Shown here: piece after piece, positions 33,069 to 41,330 of the stretch
How positions within the stretch are numbered: position 1 is the stretch's first letter
Layout of the letters: each line of letters starts with the position of its first letter
Assembly: GCA_900316475.1 (NCBI GenBank)
Contig: ONDA01000022.1
Coordinates: forward strand, 1-52,561
Direction of reading: 5' to 3'
Source: an uncultured Prevotellaceae bacterium
GTDB lineage: Bacteria; Bacteroidota; Bacteroidia; Bacteroidales; Bacteroidaceae
Length of the DNA: 52,561 nucleotides
Translations under genes and position numbers: made by a program
The notes under the pieces: generated by a model
Seen by the model: only the letters and a program-made list of their open reading frames with translations
What the model was told of the DNA's origin: nothing
Databases searched by the model: none

Positions 33069-33126
33069 GAATTAAGAATTAAGAATAAAGAGTGTCGGCT
33101 TTGCCGATTAAGAATTAAGAATTAAG
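33069..33126. repeat. AATTAAGA tandem repeat with small palindrome
   Basis: GAATTAAG units flank a small palindrome (TCGGC-TTT-GCCGA) between bamA and ompH. No gene here. Confidence 0.65.
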
Positions 33127-33133
33127 AACGACT

Positions 33134-33646
33134 ATGAAGAAAGTACTATTATTCCTTTTCTTGTGTGCATCGACACTGTCGATGCAAGCACAGAAGTTTG
33201 CGCTCGTTGACATGGACTATATCCTGAAGAACATCCCTGCCTACGAGCGTGCCAACGAGCAGCTGGCACAGGTGTCGAAGAAGTGGCAGGCCGAGGTCGA
33301 CGCATTGACAACCGAGGCACAGACGCTGTACAAGAACTACCAGAATGAGGTGGTCTTCCTCTCGGCCGAACAGAAGAAGGCCAAGCAGGATGCCATCATG
33401 GAGAAAGAGAAGCAGGCTGCAGAGCTGAAGCGCAAGTACTTCGGCCCCGAGGGTGAGCTCTTCAAGAAGCGCACCAGCCTGATGTCGCCTATCCAGGACG
33501 AGATTTACAATGCCATCAAGGACATTAGCGAACTGCGTGGCTACCAGCTGGTGCTCGACCGTGCCAGCGACCATGGCATCATCTTCGGTTCGCCGAAGAT
33601 AGACATCTCTAACGAGGTGCTGTCAAAACTGGGCTATGCCAATTAG
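33134..33646 (+). CDS. OmpH/Skp-family periplasmic chaperone 1
   Basis: 170 residues. Signal peptide ends SMQA before Gln. KFALVDMDYILKNIPAYERA is the conserved OmpH start, followed by two long charged helices (tentacles) at about 45-120 and a C-terminal strand (YQLVLDRASDHGIIF). It escorts unfolded outer-membrane proteins to BamA, encoded just upstream. Confidence 0.9.
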   Translation: MKKVLLFLFLCASTLSMQAQKFALVDMDYILKNIPAYERANEQLAQVSKKWQAEVDALTTEAQTLYKNYQNEVVFLSAEQKKAKQDAIMEKEKQAAELKRKYFGPEGELFKKRTSLMSPIQDEIYNAIKDISELRGYQLVLDRASDHGIIFGSPKIDISNEVLSKLGYAN

Positions 33647-33700
33647 CAATGAGGCCCATCAGCCCCATCAAAAAAATTAACTCAAAAAAATAAAGCAACA

Positions 33701-34207
33701 ATGAAGAAGTTTATCATCTGCGCACTTTGCGCTATCTGCGGTTTCGCTACCGCCAACGCTCAGGCCAAGTTCGGCCACGTGAACACCCAGGAGATTATCC
33801 AGGCCATGCCTGAATACAACAAGGCTAAGACCGAAATCGAAACCTTGACCAAGCAGTACGAGGCCGACCTGAAGTCGATGCAGGACGAACTGCAGAAGAA
33901 GGGCGAAGCCTTCGAGAAGGAGCAGGCCACACTGCCCGACAACATCAAGCAGCGCCGCCAGCAGGAGCTGCAGGACATGTACCAGAAGATACAGCAGTCG
34001 TATCAGGACAACCAGCAGGCTCTGGGTAAGGCCCAGCAGGAGAAGATGCAGGCCATCACCACCAAGGTGCTCGACGCCATCAAGGCCGTAGGTCAGGCCG
34101 GCGGCTACGTCTACATCATGGAGATGGGTGCCGGCATCCCCTACATCAGCACCACCCTCTCTACCGACGTCACCGCCCAGGTGAAGCAGAAGCTCGGCCT
34201 AAAGTAA
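33701..34207 (+). CDS. OmpH/Skp-family periplasmic chaperone 2
   Basis: 168 residues. Signal peptide ends ANA before Gln. KFGHVNTQEIIQAMPEYNKA, long coiled helices rich in Gln/Lys (YQKIQQSYQDNQQALGKAQQ), C-terminal strand (YVYIMEMGAGIPYIS). Second of three paralogues; the third lies beyond the AT-rich island at 50479. A strong terminator follows, which here closes the bamA transcript. Confidence 0.92.
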   Translation: MKKFIICALCAICGFATANAQAKFGHVNTQEIIQAMPEYNKAKTEIETLTKQYEADLKSMQDELQKKGEAFEKEQATLPDNIKQRRQQELQDMYQKIQQSYQDNQQALGKAQQEKMQAITTKVLDAIKAVGQAGGYVYIMEMGAGIPYISTTLSTDVTAQVKQKLGLK

Positions 34208-34224
34208 TACGTCTCGTTAACGCT

Positions 34225-34264
34225 AAAATGCCTGCACTGACAAGTCGGTGCAGGCATTTTTTAT
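34225..34264 (+). terminator. terminator after the second ompH
   Basis: AAAATGCCTGCAC (34225-34237), 10-nt loop, GTGCAGGCATTTT (34248-34260) and more T. Also usable on the other strand. Confidence 0.93.
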
Positions 34265-34299
34265 GTTTTATGGTTGGAAGTCCTTCACATAATGTAAAA

Positions 34300-34317
34300 G
34301 TGGGGCAACGGCCCCAC
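34300..34317. repeat. small GC hairpin at the island edge
   Basis: GTGGGGC-AACG-GCCCCAC, not followed by a T-run. It lies near where base composition begins to drop. Confidence 0.5.
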
Positions 34318-34392
34318 GTCAGTTCCGACGGAAATTCTACACGGAGGTACATCCATGTGCGGGGTATGGAAATGCATTTTTAATGATGAAAA

Positions 34393-34444
34393 TGCAGAAA
34401 AATCGGGAAAAGCTTGCTTTTCTGCAATAATATCCTTATCTTTG
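34393..34444 (+). promoter_or_regulatory. promoter and operator-like repeat of the vapB-like gene
   Basis: TTG (34414-34416) and TATCTTTG (34437-34444) form the promoter. An inverted repeat TGCAGAAAA (34393-34401)/TTTTCTGCA (34418-34426) overlaps it and could bind the antitoxin complex. Confidence 0.6.
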
Positions 34445-34474
34445 CTGCCGTAATCAATAGTTATAGAGACAGAT

Positions 34475-34714
34475 ATGGGTATTTCAATTGAGAGTGTTTG
34501 GAGCAAGGCACAGCGTCTATCCGCCAATGACAGGTTGGCATTATCGCGCCGTTTGCGCGAGAGTGTCAATGAGACAGATAGCGTTCGTCAGGCACGTGTG
34601 GCCTCAGAAATTGACCGATTCTTTGGTGGTTGGAGTGACGATCCACGTACTACCGATGAAATCATGCAGCAAATTCGCGAAGGACGCACAGAAAACACCT
34701 ATCCGAAGTTCTGA
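34475..34714 (+). CDS. putative antitoxin of a vapBC-type pair
   Basis: 79 residues, acidic/charged: a short N-terminal helix (SIESVWSKAQRLSANDRLAL), then RRLRESVNETDSVRQARVAS and a C-terminal tail (FFGGWSDDPRTTDEIMQQIR) like toxin-wrapping antitoxin tails. It precedes a PIN-domain fragment by 2 nt. DNA-binding fold not recognised. The antitoxin role rests on context. Confidence 0.6.
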   Translation: MGISIESVWSKAQRLSANDRLALSRRLRESVNETDSVRQARVASEIDRFFGGWSDDPRTTDEIMQQIREGRTENTYPKF

Positions 34715-34716
34715 TT

Positions 34717-34899
34717 ATGACCACTTTCAAGTATCTTTTGGAAACATCAACCTGCATAGAGTTATTGCGGGGGAATGAGATCGTACGCCAGAAATGCATT
34801 GAGCAAAATCAATATTGTTGCATTTCTGCCATTACAGCTATTGAACTTTTGTATGGGGCTCATCCGAGTGTGAAAAAGCGTTGCATGAGAGCAGAATAA
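34717..34899 (+). pseudogene. truncated PIN-domain (VapC-like) toxin
   Basis: 60 residues, versus about 125-135 in VapC. The N-terminus (FKYLLETSTCIELLRGN) aligns with the usual YLLDTNICIYLLRGN, but the first metal-binding Asp is Glu. The second conserved acidic residue (TAIELLYGA) is present. After GAHPSVKK the frame ends (CMRAE), and the remaining two thirds, including the last catalytic Asp residues, are gone. Almost certainly an inactive remnant next to an intact antitoxin. Confidence 0.75.
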
Positions 34900-34992
34900 G
34901 TGATAGCACCAACAACAAATAGTTATTTCTCTTTAACATCAAATTTCACTGGAATTAAAAACAGGTTTGTTATATTGTGTTAGGAAATATAT

Positions 34993-35018
34993 GGGCGCAT
35001 CAACTACGTGGTGCGCCC
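34993..35018 (-). terminator. hairpin at the end of the ter/SEDS operon
   Basis: GGGCGCATCA-ACTACG-TGGTGCGCCC: 10-bp stem with one G-U pair, 10 nt after the stop of the Ca2+ ATPase gene. AT-rich sequence follows on the minus strand. Confidence 0.65.
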
Positions 35019-35028
35019 TATGGTTATC

Positions 35029-37977
35029 TCAAATCTTTTTTATTATAGCAAATAATTCACGTATAATCATTACCAAAGCTGACCCGACAATGATTATAGC
35101 CCAGTCAACCATCTTAAGAGGAACAACGTTAAAGAAACTATTAAGGAACGGGGCTTGAACTATGAGAATTTGACCAACCAAGATGACAAAGGTAATGAAA
35201 ATGAATCCATCACAGCCCTTGAGATTCAAACCGCTGCCGCCGCTCCTATATGCTCTTGCGTTGAACATATACCAGAAGTGAGTCATTACAAAAATGGTAA
35301 AAAGCAATGTTAACTCGTAAGGTGTCACAGCGTTTTTTTCTGCAGAAAGTGATAATGTCATGAGATCGGTGAGTTGCTGAATATCACTATGCTGGAATAT
35401 ATAGAGGAATCCAAGTAATAATACGAAGAAGAAACCACCAACTCCAATGATATTAGCAAGCATGGACTTATCCAGGATAAAGGCTTTTCTATCTCTTGGT
35501 TTATCATTCATTACTCTATCTGTTGGAGGTAGACCCGACAGTGCGAATGCAGCGAATGTATCCATAATAAGATTAACCCACAGCATCTGTGTAACAGTTA
35601 ATGGAGATTCTGTTCCCATAAAAGCACCACAAAGAACCAAGAAACAGGCAGCGACGTTCACAGTAAGCTGGAATAGCAAGAAACGTTGTATATTCTGGAA
35701 AAGTGAACGTCCCCATTTCACAGCGCGGGCAATACTTGCAAACGAATTGTCAATAATGGTAATATCACTTGCCTCCTTTGCGACACTGGTTCCTGCACCC
35801 ATTGAAAGGCCTATATGGGCAGCATTAAGTGCAGGAGCATCATTGGTACCGTCACCTGTAACAGCAACAACTTGATCTTTTGCTTGTAAGGCCTCCACAA
35901 GTCTCTTCTTGTCCATTGGACGAGCACGAGCAATAATCTTGAGGTCATCAACTCGCTCCAACAATTCCTCCTCAGAGAGAGAGGCAAAAGTACGTCCGTC
36001 AATAATGTTCCGTTCTGTATATGAATCCTTCCATATACCAATCTGACGACCAATCTCACGAGCCGTTGCAATCGTATCACCAGTAACAATCTTAACATCA
36101 ATACCTGCATGCAGACATTTCTCCACGGCTTCCTTGACATCCTCGCGGATAGGATCTTCAATGCCGACGATACCCATAAACGTCAGATCATCTGCAACCA
36201 GATTGCCATTTTCGATACCTTTCCGGTCATCTTCAATAATCTGGTATGCAAAACCTAAGGTTCTCATAGCTTTCTTCTGATAGTCAAAAAGAGTCTTCTC
36301 ATAATCCTCCTTGCTGTGATTTGACGGCATGTGTTTGCACAATCCTAATACTATCTCAGGAGCGCCTTTAACATAAAGTACCTTCTTCCCTTCCTTGACA
36401 CCAGATTGCACCATTGTAGCCATGTACTTCCTCTCTGTAGAGAAGGGCACTTCTGCTAAACGGTTTGTTGCTTCACGCAGTTCCTGATAGCTCTGTTTTT
36501 TATTATAGAGCCAAAGGAGAAGAGCACCCTCAGTCGGATTACCAATTGCATGTGGTTTTCCTTTAGAAAAATCAAGCGAAGCCGTGGAGTTCACAGCCAT
36601 TGCTTCATATACGAAAGCATCCTCGTCAATAACGCTTTCCTTAACTTGCATCAGATTCTGAGTAAGAGTTCCTGTTTTATCTGTACAGATTACAGTGGTC
36701 GCTCCCATAGTCTCACAGGCATGCATCTTACGGACAAGATTGTTTGTCTTAAGCATCTTACGCATAGAATTTGCAAGAGAAAGTGACACAGCCATAGGCA
36801 ATCCTTCAGGAACAGCGACAACAACCAGTGTAACAGCAATCATTATCGTTTCTAATGAGTATGCCATCAAATGGGACATCTCAGCTTCTGGCAAGAGAAG
36901 ATTATGAAGTCCGATTACTAAACCAATAAAAATAGCGAAGAATACAACGATAGTGGTCATACATTGCCATTTGTTGAAATCTTCAAACTTCTTAATAACA
37001 AGCCAGAAGAATATCGCTGTTGGAATAGTAAGAGCCCATAGCCACGGATTCCAGATGAAAGAATACCAAGGATCTAAATTCCACGGCATCAAATTGAAAT
37101 AAACCAAGAGTTTGCCAACAATAATAGCTCCGGCAAATACATAGCTAATATTTGTAATTAACTCGCTTAATCCATCTAACTGCTCATTAAGTGGAGTCTT
37201 AACCTTCTTAGACACCTTATTCTTTCTTTGCAGTTTGACAGCTCTCTTTTGTTTCTCATCCAATTCTTCCAAAGCCTCGTCATCCTCATCTTCATCATCG
37301 AAATCTGCGCCGACAAGAGACTGCATTATCTTTCCGTTTTCTGTATTATCTCCTACTGCAAAGACTTCTGCATATCCATGACCCTCCATAATTTGGGTTC
37401 CCCGGTAAATCTGATTACAGGGATATGTCGCTTCGCTATCAAACTCTGCCTCATTAGTCGTCTTTGAATGAACAGGCTCACCGGTGAGAGATGACTCGTC
37501 GACATTCAAACTAACGGCTTCTAACAGTTTCGCATCAGCAGGAATCTCTTGACCTGTTTGAAGGACTAATATGTCGCCAACAACAATGTCGCATTTGGGT
37601 ACTTCTACAACATTGCCATTCCTAATAGCCAAGACTATCTCTTTATCATTGACCTGATTCAGAAGGGTAAACTCCTTTTGAGCCTTCAATTCAAAATAAA
37701 AGCCAAGACCTGTAGCTAAGAGAATAGCAACAAAGATTCCGATAGGCTCAAAGAAAACTGGAAAAGCTTCGCCCAATCCCCAATATTCATAACAGGATAC
37801 TCCAATAGCGAAGATACCAATTACCATTAATATTACAATCAAAGGATCTTCGAACTTCTCCAAATACATATTCCATAGAGACACTTTCTTTGGTGGAGTT
37901 AAATTGTTGCCGCCATACTTCTTTCGGCTTTCGAGCACCTGTGCATCGGTTAAGCCAATGTAATGATTTTGTTTCAT
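35029..37977 (-). CDS. PMCA-type Ca2+-transporting P-type ATPase
   Basis: 982 residues. P-type ATPase landmarks: SLTGEPV (A domain), VVAVPEGLPMAVSLSLA (M4, Ca2+ site), phosphorylated Asp433 in CTDKTGTLTQN, KGAPEIVLG, VTGDGTNDAPAL, and a C-terminal six-helix region. The PEGLP and M6 NLIMDTFAAFAL motifs fit Ca2+-ATPases (plasma-membrane type), so it should export Ca2+ from the cytoplasm. Unusual is an acidic-then-basic insertion at about 225-260 (DFDDEDEDDEALEELDEKQK then RKNKVSKKVK) before the M3 region. It is the last gene of the operon that also encodes two TerD proteins, 11 nt after the microprotein gene. Codon use is AT-rich compared with the flanks. Confidence 0.93.
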   Translation of the reverse strand: MKQNHYIGLTDAQVLESRKKYGGNNLTPPKKVSLWNMYLEKFEDPLIVILMVIGIFAIGVSCYEYWGLGEAFPVFFEPIGIFVAILLATGLGFYFELKAQKEFTLLNQVNDKEIVLAIRNGNVVEVPKCDIVVGDILVLQTGQEIPADAKLLEAVSLNVDESSLTGEPVHSKTTNEAEFDSEATYPCNQIYRGTQIMEGHGYAEVFAVGDNTENGKIMQSLVGADFDDEDEDDEALEELDEKQKRAVKLQRKNKVSKKVKTPLNEQLDGLSELITNISYVFAGAIIVGKLLVYFNLMPWNLDPWYSFIWNPWLWALTIPTAIFFWLVIKKFEDFNKWQCMTTIVVFFAIFIGLVIGLHNLLLPEAEMSHLMAYSLETIMIAVTLVVVAVPEGLPMAVSLSLANSMRKMLKTNNLVRKMHACETMGATTVICTDKTGTLTQNLMQVKESVIDEDAFVYEAMAVNSTASLDFSKGKPHAIGNPTEGALLLWLYNKKQSYQELREATNRLAEVPFSTERKYMATMVQSGVKEGKKVLYVKGAPEIVLGLCKHMPSNHSKEDYEKTLFDYQKKAMRTLGFAYQIIEDDRKGIENGNLVADDLTFMGIVGIEDPIREDVKEAVEKCLHAGIDVKIVTGDTIATAREIGRQIGIWKDSYTERNIIDGRTFASLSEEELLERVDDLKIIARARPMDKKRLVEALQAKDQVVAVTGDGTNDAPALNAAHIGLSMGAGTSVAKEASDITIIDNSFASIARAVKWGRSLFQNIQRFLLFQLTVNVAACFLVLCGAFMGTESPLTVTQMLWVNLIMDTFAAFALSGLPPTDRVMNDKPRDRKAFILDKSMLANIIGVGGFFFVLLLGFLYIFQHSDIQQLTDLMTLSLSAEKNAVTPYELTLLFTIFVMTHFWYMFNARAYRSGGSGLNLKGCDGFIFITFVILVGQILIVQAPFLNSFFNVVPLKMVDWAIIIVGSALVMIIRELFAIIKKI

Positions 37978-37988
37978 ACTGTTTATAT

Positions 37989-38165
37989 TTATTTGTTATT
38001 CATTATCATTTTGAAGATATATGTTTTTATGCTATATAAAATGAGCATAAGAAGGCATAGGACAGTCAATATTGCAATTGTATCACCTGCACCAGGGTAT
38101 TTCATTCCCAAATAATAGAGTACCCAAAACGCAACTACAAAAACAAAAGGTATTATTCTATTCAT
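37989..38165 (-). CDS. two-helix membrane microprotein, 58 residues
   Basis: ATG 38165: MNRIIPFVFVVAFWVLYYLG, MKYPGAGDT, IAILTVLCLLMLILYSIKTY, then a basic end (IFKMIMNNK). Two hydrophobic helices joined by a short loop. It lies 60 nt below the previous gene and 11 nt before the Ca2+ ATPase gene, so it could be a small regulatory subunit of the pump, like the small helical regulators of eukaryotic Ca2+ pumps. That is an analogy only. Confidence 0.65.
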   Translation of the reverse strand: MNRIIPFVFVVAFWVLYYLGMKYPGAGDTIAILTVLCLLMLILYSIKTYIFKMIMNNK

Positions 38166-38225
38166 CTTTTCACACTTTATTGTTATATCAATCTTGCTAC
38201 TCCACTATAAGATAATACTACCAGA

Positions 38226-38462
38226 TCAGTAACATAATTTGCAAGGTCTGCGTTTATATTTTTTCACAGCCTCTTCTTTTGGAACTTTGATTATTTTATG
38301 TTTTGCTCTGTTTAACCCTCTGCAATTCCTTGACGAATGATACACTTCCCCTGTAACACATATATATACCTCTACCTGTGATTGTACCTTAGGATAGTCA
38401 TAGGTATATGTATGTATTACATTTGAACATAGGAGAAAAGATATCAATAGAATTTGCTTCAT
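38226..38462 (-). CDS. small secreted protein with Cys/His motif
   Basis: 78 residues from ATG 38462; the frame extends upstream to a TTG at 38507 that is less likely. Signal peptide MKQILLISFLLCSNVIHTYT. The C-terminal half (YICVTGEVYHSSRNCRGLNR, then AKHKIIKVPKEEAVKK and PCKLCY) is a known small motif: YH...C..L, a basic/EEA helix, and PCxxC, as in the zinc-binding tail of some nuclease and lipoprotein families. Four such residues (His, three Cys) could bind a metal in the periplasm. Confidence 0.65.
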   Translation of the reverse strand: MKQILLISFLLCSNVIHTYTYDYPKVQSQVEVYICVTGEVYHSSRNCRGLNRAKHKIIKVPKEEAVKKYKRRPCKLCY

Positions 38463-38514
38463 CTTAATAGTGTAAAGGGTGAAGGCAGAAAAACTGCCCA
38501 CACCCAATTTTTAA

Positions 38515-38991
38515 CTAGCGAACTTCACCGTTTCGATACATTTCATTGACTTTGTTTTGAATCTCCTGATACCTATCTCCAAGTTTTCTGCGGCGTTCCG
38601 GATTATTACCATAGTTGCCACGAATAACAGAGATAGCAGCCGCCTTTACTTCCTCGACAGGAGCACTCGGCTTCTGGACGTCCTGAGTTGGCTGTATAGG
38701 CTTTGAGTCAATCTTCTGTTTCGATTCTTCTACAACTTGGTCTGATTCCACATCAGTTTTCACATCTGCGGAATCGACTTGTGATGTAGTCTCAATTGTA
38801 TCAGGAACTATAGCAATTGGAGAATTTTCTGGCTTTGCCTCATCACCGCCGTTGCCAAGTACACCATATCCAATTGCACCTACAGCAATTAAGCCGGCTA
38901 CTATTCCACCATAAATGAGTGGTTTCCTGTTTTTTCTCTCATTAGGAGTTTTTTCAAAATCCTGATCTGAGAAAATATTATTAGCTGCCAT
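38515..38991 (-). CDS. membrane-anchored protein with CW_7-like domain
   Basis: 158 residues. N-terminus MAANNIFSDQDFEKTP, cytoplasmic by the positive-inside rule (KNRK before the helix). One membrane helix at about 26-46 (IYGGIVAGLIAVGAIGYGVL). A long acidic/Pro linker follows (PDTIETTSQVDSADVKTDVE), then a C-terminal 42-residue domain: AAAISVIRGNYGNNPERRRK and LGDRYQEIQNKVNEMY. This matches the Cpl-7 cell-wall-binding repeat (CW_7: VI.G.(W/Y)GNG.ERR.RL...Y..VQ..VN), which binds peptidoglycan. The N-terminal NIFxxxDFEK motif is shared with the TerD protein encoded just upstream. Confidence 0.7.
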   Translation of the reverse strand: MAANNIFSDQDFEKTPNERKNRKPLIYGGIVAGLIAVGAIGYGVLGNGGDEAKPENSPIAIVPDTIETTSQVDSADVKTDVESDQVVEESKQKIDSKPIQPTQDVQKPSAPVEEVKAAAISVIRGNYGNNPERRRKLGDRYQEIQNKVNEMYRNGEVR

Positions 38992-39005
38992 AATAAAACG
39001 ATTAA

Positions 39006-39734
39006 TTAAAAAACGTTCTGTGCCAAATACGCCATACCACCAGAAAAAGCATCAGCTATTGCCTCAAAATGCCACAATTGGTCTTTACCCAATTCAAACT
39101 TTCCGACACAGACAGAACATTTCCCAGGGAAATCCTGATTTAATGCATACTCAGCCAAATACACAGGCTTTTCTTCGTCGAAGTTATCAGCATCAGCTAT
39201 AGTAACGATAGGATTCTTCGCATCAGAGAATGTATAACCTCCTTTAATTGCGGCTTCAGAAACAACTGCAGCAACAATTATAGATGTATACTTCCTTGTA
39301 TCTACATCATCTAATTTTATATGCATGGTCTCACCACATTCTGTTCCTTCGTCTTCACTCATATCATCCCATGAGCCTATTACAGAATCATCTCCTGACA
39401 GAGGTAGAGTTGCCTCTTGCCATTGCTTAAAGTTTTTGTAATTATTGCCATCTCTGTCAAAAGTACTGACTTTTCCTTTTAAGGGATTAAAATTGGGAGA
39501 ATCAAAAGGCTCATCTGTTAACCATCTCCTTTCAGATCTAAAATAAACAAGATCGACTCTCTCGTGAATTTTACCATCTTTGGCTAACAGGAAAGCACAC
39601 AAATCCAAATCATCTAACTTTGAGCCGTCCCAAGTAAGGTCAACTCTGATGTTGCTCAACTCTGGCTTATCGAAAATGAGCATATCACCAACGCTCATTT
39701 TTTCGAAATCGCCTGCATTAAAAATATTTGCCAT
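39006..39734 (-). CDS. TerD-family protein
   Basis: 242 residues from ATG 39734. The first 16 residues (MANIFNAGDFEKMSVG) resemble the start of the CW_7 protein. The TerD core follows: IRVDLTWDGSKLDDLDLCAF, DLVYF, LPLSGDDSVIGSWDDMSEDE, IKLDDV, TSIIVAAVVSEA and DQLWHFEAIADAF. TerD proteins bind Ca2+ through acidic loops like the DDLD and SGDDS segments here and act in tellurite, phage and envelope stress responses. It is cytoplasmic (no signal). It lies 14 nt before the CW_7 gene. Family assignment is secure, role is not. Confidence 0.88.
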   Translation of the reverse strand: MANIFNAGDFEKMSVGDMLIFDKPELSNIRVDLTWDGSKLDDLDLCAFLLAKDGKIHERVDLVYFRSERRWLTDEPFDSPNFNPLKGKVSTFDRDGNNYKNFKQWQEATLPLSGDDSVIGSWDDMSEDEGTECGETMHIKLDDVDTRKYTSIIVAAVVSEAAIKGGYTFSDAKNPIVTIADADNFDEEKPVYLAEYALNQDFPGKCSVCVGKFELGKDQLWHFEAIADAFSGGMAYLAQNVF

Positions 39735-39767
39735 AATCAAAAAATTAATTGTTAAACAAATAGTGAA

Positions 39768-40871
39768 TTATTTTCTTTTTACTATAGGATGTCTTTTGGA
39801 CGGTCTACTATTGTCATCTTTATCAGATGTTACTGTCACTGAGGTTTCTACAGATTTAGACTCAGCACCTGATTTGTCTATATCCACCGTCTTATCTATA
39901 TTACGTTTTATTCTTTTGCCTCTTGGAGGAGAAACATCAACAACAGGCTTTATAACCTGAGACTTTTGTACTATAGAAGTATCCACATGTGGTCGTCTCT
40001 TAATTCTTGGTATTTGGAGGCGTTTCCCCTCTTTCGGATTGGTCTCCACCTGTTTTTTAGGCAATTGTTCAGATTTTGTATGAGATACTTTTCTATTTGG
40101 TATGTTTTGCTTATAACCTCTTTCTTCCTCATCAATACCAAGACCTTCTGTAACAACTTTAACTACTTTAGTTACAGTTTTACGTATTTTCTCGCCGGTC
40201 CTACCTAACCTAGTCGTCATCTCTGTTCGTTTCCAGGTCTCTTCAATTTTGATTATATCTCCATATTCTTCAAAAGGCTTATCGCGGGATACAAAATCAG
40301 AAACATAGCTATCGTCGGCATATATCACGTCGAGTCCACCCATATGAAAGGTTAATTCTTCCACAAAACGCCAATTTTTGTCCCACCTTTGAACTATTGC
40401 TACATCTACAGAACGGCATAGTGAATCAGACTCGTTTACTAAATCACATTGATACGTGCTTCCTGCGTTATCTTTTAAAGAGAACCTTGCTTTAGATAGT
40501 GTATCAAATCCCACTGTATCCAAATCATCCTTTCCTTTAGCATCAATACTTGCAATTACCCGAATCGTGTTCACTTCAGAATTGATTTTGGCGAGATCGA
40601 TAGTCATGCAGTATTCACCGCTTGTACCGAAGCCCTTCCTTAACAAGGTGTCACACATTATTCCACCATCTGGGGAAGTTATCTTCTTGCCGTCAGTACT
40701 ATGAGATCCGTAAAACACAAAATCCTCAAATTTATCAACTACACCACTAGCAGCATTGAGCAATAAAGCAGAAATACTCAATGCAAGAGGTGGTGTGTTG
40801 TTAATCCTCCCCCATTCTATTTTTAACTGTAATGGTGACTGCAACTTATATGATTCATCTATCTTTCTCAT
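39768..40871 (-). CDS. TerD-like domain with long basic disordered tail
   Basis: 367 residues from ATG 40871 (the TTG at 40877 is not needed). Residues about 15-185 keep the TerD pattern in degenerate form: LALSISALLLNAASGVVDKF, EDFVFYGSHSTDGKKITSPD, MTIDLAKINSEVNTIRVIAS, FSLKDNAGS, WRFVEELTFHMGGLDVI. Residues about 230-367 are a Lys/Arg/Pro/Ser-rich disordered tail (RKTVTKVVKVVTEG; IPRIKRRPHVDTS; SRPSKRHPIVKRK). Such a tail could bind nucleic acid, acidic membrane or the ATPase partner. No signal peptide, so cytoplasmic. Confidence 0.72.
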   Translation of the reverse strand: MRKIDESYKLQSPLQLKIEWGRINNTPPLALSISALLLNAASGVVDKFEDFVFYGSHSTDGKKITSPDGGIMCDTLLRKGFGTSGEYCMTIDLAKINSEVNTIRVIASIDAKGKDDLDTVGFDTLSKARFSLKDNAGSTYQCDLVNESDSLCRSVDVAIVQRWDKNWRFVEELTFHMGGLDVIYADDSYVSDFVSRDKPFEEYGDIIKIEETWKRTEMTTRLGRTGEKIRKTVTKVVKVVTEGLGIDEEERGYKQNIPNRKVSHTKSEQLPKKQVETNPKEGKRLQIPRIKRRPHVDTSIVQKSQVIKPVVDVSPPRGKRIKRNIDKTVDIDKSGAESKSVETSVTVTSDKDDNSRPSKRHPIVKRK

Positions 40872-40885
40872 ATGCAAACAAGTGT

Positions 40886-41326
40886 CTAATTTTGATATTT
40901 ACTCTTTGACTGAAGTATACGTCCAATTATTGCAGCAGGACAATACACATATTCGTCTTTTCGTTTCAATTTGATTCCAACGCCATTGGCATCTTCTTTC
41001 ATGGAGAATAAATCATCTTCGCATTCCATCAGATGCTTTCTTATGGTGTTCATTCCTTCAGTTTTTTCATGAAGGAGATATTGTTTTGATTTATAGCTTA
41101 GGATTAATTTCGTAGAACTGGAAGAGTCTATCTTCACGTTTCCATTGGACATTCTTATTATGGCATTGGACAATGAGTCTGCTCTTACCCAGACGAATTC
41201 TTTTGAATTCATTGGCAGCTTTTCTTTGACGATATCTGATTGCACATTTTTATTCAGTACCCAATATGAGGCAATTGCTAGAATAGCAACAGCAATCAAT
41301 GCGATATATATATTTGATGGTTTCAT
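40886..41326 (-). CDS. single-pass membrane protein, function unknown
   Basis: 146 residues. One N-terminal membrane helix (IYIALIAVAILAIASYWVL), so the remaining 115 residues probably face the periplasm. These are mixed alpha/beta (FVWVRADSLSNAIIRMSNGN; KLILSYKSKQYLLHEKTEG; GVGIKLKRKDEYVYCPAAII) with two Cys. It starts 4 nt after the stop of the SEDS-PBP gene, which suggests it works with that protein, as small bitopic partners do with SEDS-PBP pairs (an inference). Family not recognised. Confidence 0.6.
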   Translation of the reverse strand: MKPSNIYIALIAVAILAIASYWVLNKNVQSDIVKEKLPMNSKEFVWVRADSLSNAIIRMSNGNVKIDSSSSTKLILSYKSKQYLLHEKTEGMNTIRKHLMECEDDLFSMKEDANGVGIKLKRKDEYVYCPAAIIGRILQSKSKYQN

Positions 41327-41330
41327 AACA

